A DNA stretch of 9,974 bases from Verrucomicrobiota bacterium. GTDB taxonomy: Bacteria > Verrucomicrobiota > Lentisphaeria > Oligosphaerales > Oligosphaeraceae. The stretch covers positions 1 to 9,974 of the forward strand of contig JAKLHU010000037.1 of the NCBI GenBank assembly GCA_022709995.1. Direction: 5' to 3'. Positions within the stretch are counted from its first letter, which is position 1, and each line of letters opens with the position of its first letter. A program made the position numbers and the translations under genes. Positions 1-5,393 of this stretch are shown here, piece after piece. The notes under the pieces are model-generated. The model did not search any database and had not been told where the DNA came from. It saw only the letters and a list, made by a program, of their open reading frames with translations.

Positions 1-902
1 ACGACGTCGCCCATGCCTAAAATCCGCTGCGCCATGCGGTCGGGATGAAAGACCTCCAAATCGATTGGACGCTCGCCGACCGTGACAAATTTGATGGGCT
101 TGCCCGTGACCTGGTGCATGGACAAGGCCGCGCCGCCGCGCGCATCGCCGTCCAACTTGGTCAGGATAATGCCGGTGATGCCGAGAGCGCGGTCGAAATG
201 CTCGGCCACCGACACCGCTTCCTGGCCCAGGGCGGAGTCGCCGACCAGGAGGATTTCCCGCGGCTGCGCCCGCCGTTTGACTTCCACCAGCTCCTGGACC
301 AGCTCCTCGTCGATCTGCAGCCGGCCCGCCGTGTCAAGAATCAGCACGTCCATGCCCGCTTGTTGCGCCGCGGCCCGGGCGTTGACCGCCAGACGCGCCA
401 CGTCCTTCAAATCGCGGTCGCTGAACACCGGCACGCCCAGCTCGCGGCCAAGAATCTCCAGCTGGTCAATCGCCGCCGGCCGGTACACGTCACACGCCGC
501 CAGCATGACTTTCACATGCAGCTTGTCCTTGAGATAAAGCGCCAATTTGGCGCAGGTCGTCGTCTTGCCGCTGCCGTGCAGACCGCACAGCATGATCAGG
601 GCCGGCGGCTTGCCGCCGACATCCAGCGGCGCCGTGTTCCGTCCCAGCAGCTCGATCAGCTTGTCGTTGACAATCTTCACCACCTGCTGGCCAGGGGTGA
701 CGCTCTTCATCACATCCACGCCCAGAGACTGCTCGCGAACGGAATCAATAAACGACTTCGCCACCTGATAGTTGACGTCGGCCTCCAGCAAGGCCCGGCG
801 AATCTCCGCCATCGCGTCGCTGATGTTGCTCTCCGTCAACCGGCCGCGACCGGTGAGATTGCGAAAAGCCTGCTGAAAACGACTGCTGAGTTGATTGAAC
901 AT
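1..902 (-). CDS. ffh: Signal recognition particle GTPase Ffh, N-terminal part (runs off the left edge)
   Basis: Ffh binds 4.5S RNA and signal sequences and delivers ribosomes to the FtsY receptor at the membrane. The visible 300 codons cover the helical N domain (about residues 1-95) and the GTPase G domain. I can read the P-loop GLHGSGKT (107-114), DVYRPAAIDQL (from 138), the G3 motif DTAGR (190-194) and the G4 motif TKLDGDARGG (248-257). The DGDARGGAALS stretch and the MFNQLSSRFQ start point to Ffh rather than FtsY. The sequence stops at ILGMGDV, just before the methionine-rich M domain, which lies outside the window. The ATG is supported by the N-domain start and by AAGGAG at 915-920, somewhat far (12 nt) from the ATG. 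The start lies 24 nt beyond the galK stop, so co-transcription with galK is likely. The identification is secure. Confidence 0.95.
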   Translation of the reverse strand, partial: MFNQLSSRFQQAFRNLTGRGRLTESNISDAMAEIRRALLEADVNYQVAKSFIDSVREQSLGVDVMKSVTPGQQVVKIVNDKLIELLGRNTAPLDVGGKPPALIMLCGLHGSGKTTTCAKLALYLKDKLHVKVMLAACDVYRPAAIDQLEILGRELGVPVFSDRDLKDVARLAVNARAAAQQAGMDVLILDTAGRLQIDEELVQELVEVKRRAQPREILLVGDSALGQEAVSVAEHFDRALGITGIILTKLDGDARGGAALSMHQVTGKPIKFVTVGERPIDLEVFHPDRMAQRILGMGDV

Positions 903-926
903 GACGCCCGTGCTCTCCTTCAAAAA

Positions 927-2072
927 TCACAATAATCCGGCCCCCGCGGCCGCCGTGCAAATCATGGCCTCGGCCGTCCGGCCCGATTGGTCGCGATAGC
1001 GGCCGGCAACCTCCTGGGCATAGGCCGTGGCCTGTTCCGCCCGCACCAGATGAACCGAAATGCCGCCAAAACCGCCACCGCTCAGACGCGCGCCATACGC
1101 GGCCGGCAACCGGCGCGCAATCTCGACCAAAAGGTCCAACTCCACGCAACTGTTGGCGAAATTCTCCCGCGAACTGTCATGCGACGCGAACATCAACTGC
1201 CCGAACCGGGCGACATCGCCGCCAGCCAGGGCCGCAATGCCCTGCGCCACCCGGCTGATCTCGCCGACAACGTGGCTGGCGCGCCTGTATACCACCGGCG
1301 CCAGCTCCTTCTCCGCCGCCGCCAGCTGGGCTGGACTGACGTCCCGCAAGGCCTTGACGCCGGGATACACCCGCTGCAAGACCCGAACCGCTTCCTCGCA
1401 GGCCTGCCGACGTTCATTGTATTCGTTGGCAAGATTGTGCTTGACCATGCTGTTGACCACCACAAACGCCGTCCCGTCCGGAATCGCTACATTCTCAACC
1501 AGAAGACTGCGAAAGTCCGAATACACGAGACTGCCGGCCCGGCCCTTCAGCGAACTGAACTGGTCCAACAGGCCGGTCCTGGCCCCAACATAGTTGTTTT
1601 CGCAGGCCTGGCCAATGCGCGCGGCTTCCAGCCAGGGCAGTTCGACTCCCGCCAGCCGGCTCAGCGCCAGCACCATGGCCATCTCCAAAGCCGCCGAACT
1701 GCTCATCCCGGCCGACATCGGCACCGTCCCGAGCAAAACCGCGCGGAACGCCGGCACGGCCATGCCACGCCGGCGCATTTCCACGATCAGGCCCTTGATG
1801 TAATTCGCCCAGTCGCCTTTTTTCGGATGCGCCAGATCATCCGCGTCAAACGTACGCTCGCTGCCAGTGCCCAAATCAACCAGAGTGCAGATCCGCCCCG
1901 GCGCCAGACCGGCGGCCACGTGCATGGCCCGATCAACCGCGACACTCAACACCGTGCCCTCGTTGTAGTCGGTGTGATTGCCCAGGATCTCCAACCGGCC
2001 CGGAGCGCGGGTCATCACCCCCGGCCGCTGGCCAAATCGTTCGGTAAAGGCGCTTTCGACGCGTTCCCGCAT
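927..2072 (-). CDS. galK: Galactokinase (GHMP kinase family)
   Basis: Predicted to phosphorylate galactose at C1 with ATP (Leloir pathway, cytoplasm). From the ATG at 2072 the protein has 381 residues, matching the usual size of about 380-390. A longer open frame reaching 2177 would overlap iorB and adds only an Arg-rich, unrelated stretch, so I reject it; GGAGACGAGG just upstream of 2072 can serve as ribosome binding site. Visible motifs are the galactokinase signature GRLEILGNHTDYNEG (25-39), the GHMP nucleotide-binding motif VPMSAGMSSSAALE (117-130), the catalytic Asp in GLLDQF (D160), the VKHNLANEYNERR region and the C-terminal LSGGGFGG (350-357). Classical enzymes have GEHTDYN; here the sugar-contacting Glu is Asn (N32), so another sugar or altered affinity is possible. 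The gene follows iorB after 25 nt and precedes ffh by 24 nt. No other gal genes are visible. Confidence 0.9.
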   Translation of the reverse strand: MRERVESAFTERFGQRPGVMTRAPGRLEILGNHTDYNEGTVLSVAVDRAMHVAAGLAPGRICTLVDLGTGSERTFDADDLAHPKKGDWANYIKGLIVEMRRRGMAVPAFRAVLLGTVPMSAGMSSSAALEMAMVLALSRLAGVELPWLEAARIGQACENNYVGARTGLLDQFSSLKGRAGSLVYSDFRSLLVENVAIPDGTAFVVVNSMVKHNLANEYNERRQACEEAVRVLQRVYPGVKALRDVSPAQLAAAEKELAPVVYRRASHVVGEISRVAQGIAALAGGDVARFGQLMFASHDSSRENFANSCVELDLLVEIARRLPAAYGARLSGGGFGGISVHLVRAEQATAYAQEVAGRYRDQSGRTAEAMICTAAAGAGLL

Positions 2073-2097
2073 GACCTCGTCTCCATGCCTGCCTGAA

Positions 2098-2676
2098 TCA
2101 AATCCCCTTGGCCGCCGCCTGGCCGGCCGCAAACGCCTGGCGGTTGGCCGCCACGACCTCCGGACCCTTGCGCGCAAAAGCCTCGGCGATCGTCGCTTCC
2201 AGCACTTCCACGGGCATGCCCAGAAACGGCGACACCGCGCCGAGCATGACCATGTTCATCGCCCGCGCCGAACCGACCGCCGCCGCCATCGCCTCCGCGT
2301 CAATCACCAGGCTGCGCGGATACGCCCGCAACGCCGCCAGGACCGTCTCCAGCTCCGGATAGTCGCCGATGTTCGCAACGGGGCGCGAATTGGCCAGAAT
2401 GACGCCCTGGGGATGCAGCGATTCGGCCTGCCGCAAAGCCTCCATCGGCTCCACCGCAATGAGCGCATCGGCCGTGCCCGGCGCAATCAAATCGGAATGA
2501 ATCGCGTCGCTCGACAAGCGCAGGTGCGCCAGCACCGCCCCGCCGCGCTGAGCCATGCCATGCACTTCGGACTGCTTGATGTTCAAGCCCTGCTTGACCG
2601 CCGCCTGGCCGATGATCGACGCAATCGTCAAAATCCCCTGCCCGCCGACACCCGCCAGCACAATATCTTTTTTCAT
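2098..2676 (-). CDS. iorB: Indolepyruvate:ferredoxin oxidoreductase, beta subunit
   Basis: This is the gamma-domain-like subunit of the 2-oxoacid:ferredoxin oxidoreductase family. Together with IorA it would oxidatively decarboxylate arylpyruvates (from Trp, Phe or Tyr transamination) to aryl-acyl-CoA, reducing ferredoxin. The 192-residue length is normal for IorB. Diagnostic motifs are the N-terminal VGGQG (10-14) and SEVHGMAQRGG (36-46), which is nearly invariant in this subunit, followed by NMVMLGA in the middle of the C-terminal half. The ATG at 2676 gives the canonical MKKDIVLAGVGGQG start and has AGGAAGAG a few bases upstream. The gene lies 73 nt downstream of iorA on the same strand, the standard iorA-iorB order. 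The assignment is secure at family level; the preferred arylpyruvate cannot be read from sequence. Confidence 0.93.
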   Translation of the reverse strand: MKKDIVLAGVGGQGILTIASIIGQAAVKQGLNIKQSEVHGMAQRGGAVLAHLRLSSDAIHSDLIAPGTADALIAVEPMEALRQAESLHPQGVILANSRPVANIGDYPELETVLAALRAYPRSLVIDAEAMAAAVGSARAMNMVMLGAVSPFLGMPVEVLEATIAEAFARKGPEVVAANRQAFAAGQAAAKGI

Positions 2677-2749
2677 GTCCTGCTCTTCCTGATGGTTGGT
2701 GATGCCAAAACGCCGTCCGTACCCGGCGACGACGGCCAGACGCCGCTTC

Positions 2750-4336
2750 TCACTTTTTCCGGCGCAGCGTCTGGATGCATTCCCGCCGCAGAATCACGAC
2801 GGAGAGCCCCGCGTAATCCAGTTCCGCGGCCAAAGCCTCCACATTGGCGGCATGATGCTTGGGCAGCGGCGTCAGGATGCGAATGTGCTCCGGCGCGACT
2901 CCCAGGCCGGCGCAGATGTTTTCCATGTGGCCGGCGGCTTGCGACGTCTGCCCGCCGGTCATGCCCGTCGTGCCATTGTCGAGAATCACGACCGTGATCG
3001 GGCTGTTCTCCCAGACCGCGTCCAAAAGCGCCGTCATGCCGGAATGCGTAAAGGTGGAATCGCCGATCACCGCCACGGCGGGATGGACGCCGGCGTCGGC
3101 CGCCCCCTTGGCCATGGCTATCGAGGCGCCCATGTCAACGCACGTGTGAATCGCGTTGTACGGCGGCAGCGCCCCCAGCGTGTAGCACCCGATGTCGCCA
3201 AAGACACGGCTTGTCGGCCGGCTCTTCAGGACTTCATTGAGAGCGTCGTAGCTGTTGGCGTGCGGGCAGCCGTCGCACAACCGCGGTGGACGCATCTTGA
3301 CTAACGGCGACGCGGCCGGCAAGGCCGGCGCCGGCAGGCCGAACGCCTGCGCTACGGCTCGCGGATTCAATTCCCCGGTCCGCGGCAGATCGCCGGTCAG
3401 CCGGCCGCGCGTCCGACCGCCGTCGCCCAACGGCCCCCGCAGCATCTGCTCCACCAGGGGCATGCCCTCCTCAATCACCATGATCTGGCGGCACTCCGCC
3501 AGCAATCGCGACAACTGCCGCTTCGGCAACGGATACTGCGATATCTTCAACACCGGATGCGGGCAGGCGCCGGCAAACGCCTCCTGGAGATAATTATACC
3601 CGATGCCGGTGGCAATCACCCCGATGGACCGGTCCGGACCATCGCTGTAGCGGTTGAACGGCGACTCCTCGCTCAACCGCGCAAACTCGTCCTGCTTCTC
3701 GCACAGCCGGACGTAATTGCGCTTGGCGATGACCGGCAACAGCACAAACCGGCCGCGCATCTCGTTCAAGGCATCCAGCTCCTTCATCGGCTGTTTGTCA
3801 ACGCTCACGGCGACGTTCGCCCGCGAATGCGACAGCCGCGTGCACAGCCGGACCAGCACCGGCGTCTCCATCCGCTCGGACAAGGCAAAGCCATGCGCCG
3901 CCATCGCATACGCTTCCTGCTGGCTCGACGGCTCCAGGCACGGAACCATCGCAAACTGCGCGTAAAACCGGGAGTCCTGCTCGTTCTGCGAAGAGTGCAT
4001 GGACGGGTCGTCCGCCGACACCACCAGCAGACCGCCATGCGTGCCGGTGACCGCGGCGTTGACGAAGCCGTCCGCCGCCACATTCAGGCCGACATGCTTC
4101 ATGCAGACCATGGCCCGCTTGCCGGCAAACGACATGCCCAGGCCTTCCTCCATCGCCACTTTCTCGTTGCACGACCACTCGCGGTGCACACCGCGCTCGG
4201 CGGCCTCCCGCGACCCTTGAAGGTATTCCATGATCTCGGTCGACGGCGTGCCGGGATAGGCATAGCAGCCAGACAGGCCGGCGTCCAACGCGCCCTGCGC
4301 CAACGCTTCGTCGCCGAGTAACAACAACTGGGTCAT
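2750..4336 (-). CDS. iorA: Indolepyruvate:ferredoxin oxidoreductase, alpha subunit, without C-terminal ferredoxin domain
   Basis: This is the thiamine-pyrophosphate-binding catalytic subunit of the IorAB complex. The pyrimidine-binding domain comes first: AYPGTPSTEI (26-35), the EWSCNEKVAMEEGLG segment (53-67) and the MKHVGLNVAAD stretch (79-89). A middle transketolase-C-like domain follows, then RPPRLCDGCPH (349-359; C354, C357) and the TPP/Mg binding region GDSTFTHSG (425-433) with the matching N454. The protein ends at residue 528 (RRECIQTLRRKK). Classical archaeal and bacterial IorA proteins run to about 600 residues and carry two 4Fe-4S clusters at the C terminus. Those cysteines are missing, and the 73 nt before iorB leave no room for them in any frame, so electrons must leave by another route. 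Shorter versions probably exist in other anaerobes, so this may be a lineage form rather than damage. The ATG at 4336 has GAGGAG at 4346-4351. Confidence 0.92.
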   Translation of the reverse strand: MTQLLLLGDEALAQGALDAGLSGCYAYPGTPSTEIMEYLQGSREAAERGVHREWSCNEKVAMEEGLGMSFAGKRAMVCMKHVGLNVAADGFVNAAVTGTHGGLLVVSADDPSMHSSQNEQDSRFYAQFAMVPCLEPSSQQEAYAMAAHGFALSERMETPVLVRLCTRLSHSRANVAVSVDKQPMKELDALNEMRGRFVLLPVIAKRNYVRLCEKQDEFARLSEESPFNRYSDGPDRSIGVIATGIGYNYLQEAFAGACPHPVLKISQYPLPKRQLSRLLAECRQIMVIEEGMPLVEQMLRGPLGDGGRTRGRLTGDLPRTGELNPRAVAQAFGLPAPALPAASPLVKMRPPRLCDGCPHANSYDALNEVLKSRPTSRVFGDIGCYTLGALPPYNAIHTCVDMGASIAMAKGAADAGVHPAVAVIGDSTFTHSGMTALLDAVWENSPITVVILDNGTTGMTGGQTSQAAGHMENICAGLGVAPEHIRILTPLPKHHAANVEALAAELDYAGLSVVILRRECIQTLRRKK

Positions 4337-4345
4337 GATTCTTCA

Positions 4346-4351
4346 CTCCTC
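4346..4351 (-). promoter_or_regulatory. Ribosome binding site of iorA
   Basis: GAGGAG on the minus strand lies 9 nt upstream of the ATG at 4336. It fixes the iorA start; no other in-frame start is near it. Confidence 0.7.
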
Positions 4352-4378
4352 AAATAGGCACTGCCATCAATCAAAACA

Positions 4379-4406
4379 TTGCAACAGGAAAACTTGTAAA
4401 TATAAT
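4379..4406 (+). promoter_or_regulatory. Candidate plus-strand promoter reading into the repeat region
   Basis: TTGCAA (4379-4384, 4 of 6) and a perfect TATAAT (4401-4406) are separated by 16 nt. The -10 box overlaps the opposite-strand -10 at 4399-4404, so the site may be a face-to-face promoter pair. The next plus-strand protein gene starts only at 5394. A transcript from here would first cross about 1 kb of structured, apparently noncoding DNA. Confidence 0.35.
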
Positions 4407-4427
4407 CCGAAATCCGCTTGAAGCGAA
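4399..4427 (-). promoter_or_regulatory. Candidate sigma70-type promoter for iorA-iorB-galK-ffh
   Basis: On the minus strand a -10-like TATATT (4399-4404, 5 of 6 consensus bases) is preceded after 17 nt by a weak -35 TTCGCT (4422-4427, 3 of 6). Transcription would begin roughly 55 nt before iorA. The -35 is poor, and an AT-rich patch in GC-rich DNA can mimic a -10 box, so this is a candidate only. Confidence 0.3.
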
Positions 4428-4466
4428 TTCCGCCTATCCCGAATTCAAGCCGTTTGGCTAAATCCA

Positions 4467-4796
4467 GCCTCGGAGAGGCGACACCATAAGTAACCCCAGG
4501 TGGAGCGAAGCGAGTAATCGGTCACCCATTGATAATGGCGGTCATAGTGGCCTGACGCGCCGAGGTGGCGCCTCAGGCCCTGAGGCGCCAAGCGTTGACT
4601 CCTCAACAGCTCAGTTATCAATGGCACCTATGTTACATGGCCGGATAACCGGGGAATGGGGAGCAGGCTAAAACCTGAACACCATACGCCGACGCCCACC
4701 CAAGGAGCCTGTAACCTGCAAATTGTCCCAGCGGAGCGCCGGGTTGTACACTGACCGATTACCGAAGCGGAACCTGGGGGTTGGCCTCTCCGAGGC
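4467..4796. repeat. Nested inverted-repeat element of about 330 bp
   Basis: Left arm segments reappear in inverse order and orientation in the right arm. GCCTCGGAGAGGC at 4467-4479 pairs with 4784-4796 (13 of 13). AACCCCAGGT at 4492-4501 matches about 4772-4782 with one extra C. GTAATCGGTCA at 4514-4524 pairs with 4752-4762 (11 of 11). Between the arms a second inverted pair, CCATTGATAA at 4526-4535 and TTATCAATGG at 4615-4624, encloses a 25-bp GC palindrome at 4566-4590. The outer GCCTC-GGA-GAGGC unit is itself a small hairpin. A CGAAGCG core (about 4505-4511 and 4763-4769) keeps the same orientation in both arms. No transposase is present, so this could be a MITE-like or other dispersed noncoding element, or an RNA structure. 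Confidence 0.6.
4566..4590. repeat. GC-rich perfect palindrome, copy 1
   Basis: A 12-bp arm TGGCGCCTCAGG, one central C, and the exact complement CCTGAGGCGCCA. It is related to the palindrome at 5018-5040, and both are followed by CAAGCG or CCAAGCG. It sits in the middle of the nested inverted-repeat element. Confidence 0.8.
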
Positions 4797-4945
4797 AGGC
4801 TCTTGAATGAACCGAATTCTGAATTTGTGCGTCCTTTCTTGCCCGAAACAACTTAACGCTTATGGGCTTCCAGACCGTGCCCGCGGAAGGGCTTTATGGA
4901 CGGGTAATAGTGCGCCGGAAAGCGCGTTGTGGCAGTGGAAGGCGT

Positions 4946-4971
4946 ACACGGGCTGGAAGCCCGTGTCACCT
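4946..4971. repeat. Hairpin repeat ACACGGGCT-GGA-AGCCCGTGT, copy 1
   Basis: A perfect 9-bp stem (4946-4954 with 4958-4966) closes a GGA loop and is followed by CACCT. The 25 bases at 4947-4971 recur exactly at 5178-5202. Translated, it yields the peptide TGWKPVSP in one direction and TGFQPV in the other, a pattern often mis-annotated as small proteins in PVC-group genomes (recollection, not checked). Confidence 0.8.
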
Positions 4972-5017
4972 GGAGTTTGGCGAATCACGCGGCAAAGCGG
5001 TGCGGCGCTCCCAAGTA

Positions 5018-5040
5018 GGCGCCCCAGGCCCTGGGGCGCC
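5018..5040. repeat. GC-rich perfect palindrome, copy 2
   Basis: Arms GGCGCCCCAGG and CCTGGGGCGCC around one central C. Compared with copy 1 at 4566-4590, the T-A pair (4573 and 4583) is replaced by a C-G pair (5024 and 5034), so complementarity is kept while the sequence changes. Confidence 0.8.
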
Positions 5041-5053
5041 CAAGCGCCTTTTT
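5035..5053 (+). terminator. Possible intrinsic terminator, plus strand
   Basis: GGCGC (5035-5039), loop CCAA, GCGCC (5044-5048), then TTTTT (5049-5053). The stem is short but GC-only and meets the T run directly. Its left arm is also the right arm of the 23-bp palindrome at 5018-5040, so the two structures cannot form together. Confidence 0.35.
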
Positions 5054-5177
5054 GCCCAGCGCCCGGCTCGGCGAATCGGCCATTTCGGCTTCCTGGAAAA
5101 TTGCCATTCCTGGGTTGGTACGGCGAGTCAGGCCAAGCCCGGTCGCTGTACTCCGGACTTTTGCCAAACTTCAGGTG

Positions 5178-5214
5178 CACGGGCTGGAAGCCCGTGTCAC
5201 CTCTCCCGTGTCAC
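5178..5214. repeat. Hairpin repeat CACGGGCT-GGA-AGCCCGTG, copy 2, with a partial third copy
   Basis: The segment 5178-5202 is identical to 4947-4971 (8-bp stem, GGA loop, then TCACCT). A shorter duplicate, CCCGTGTCAC, occurs at 5191-5200 and again at 5205-5214, as if the 3' half had been duplicated. Confidence 0.75.
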
Positions 5215-5245
5215 TTTAGGATAGCGTTGCTCTATGGCTCAATGT

Positions 5246-5264
5246 TCAATGGCTAACCGATTAC
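5246..5264 (-). repeat. GTAATCGGTTA copy flanking the repeat region
   Basis: Read on the minus strand, GTAATCGGTTAGCCATTGA matches GTAATCGGTCACCCATTGA at 4514-4532 (plus strand) in 17 of 19 positions. A third copy of the core, GTAATCGGTCA, lies on the minus strand at 4752-4762. Two copies in opposite orientation thus bracket about 750 bp (4514-5264). Confidence 0.65.
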
Positions 5265-5393
5265 CCCTTGGGTGGAATTATGCCCGGCCGGCGCATTGCA
5301 CTGCCGGCAAAGATGATTTACGTTATGGGCGTTGCTTTTAGTTGTCCCTGTTCTCCACCTGTCTGTCGAGCTTGCAAACCCTCTGGACCGCTC

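Larger units (their letters stand above)
4337..5393. other. Repeat-rich intergenic region of about 1.06 kb, no credible protein gene
   Basis: Small open frames exist (for example 4445-4627 minus, 4807-5256 plus and 4860-5180 minus), but they run through the palindromes and hairpin repeats, have no convincing start signals and resemble no family. Base composition is more mixed than in the flanking genes, with an AT-rich patch at about 4360-4410. An additional imperfect inverted repeat lies next to the promoter: GCTTGAAGCGAATTC (4417-4431) against GAATTCAAGC (4440-4449), differing by a GCG insertion. The last 130 bp before 5394 show nothing clear. Confidence 0.7.

Noticed and set aside
987..2096. 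Long plus-strand frame opposite galK
   Set aside because: Shadow of a well-supported galactokinase; Arg/His/Gln-rich, no domains.
4445..4627. Small 60-codon frame on the minus strand
   Set aside because: It lies wholly inside the nested inverted-repeat element, and its codons are dictated by the palindromes.
4946..5214. CRISPR array
   Set aside because: Only two full repeats with unequal, non-spacer-like separation (about 230 bp) and no cas genes.
4807..5256. Open frame of 149 codons in the repeat region, plus strand
   Set aside because: It reads through both hairpin repeats (TGWKPVSP twice) and a GC palindrome, has no ribosome site and no family resemblance; a repeat artefact.
4467..5264. 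Complete insertion sequence
   Set aside because: Inverted repeats exist, but there is no transposase frame or recognisable remnant, and no clear target-site duplication.
5296..5324. Promoter TTGCAC-17-TACGTT for the aldolase gene
   Set aside because: Both boxes match only about half the consensus; not better than chance.
5268..5393. N-terminal extension of the aldolase from the ATG at 5268
   Set aside because: The 42 extra residues are Cys/Pro-rich and match nothing in the family, whose conserved part starts at MKKVYSASVTPL.
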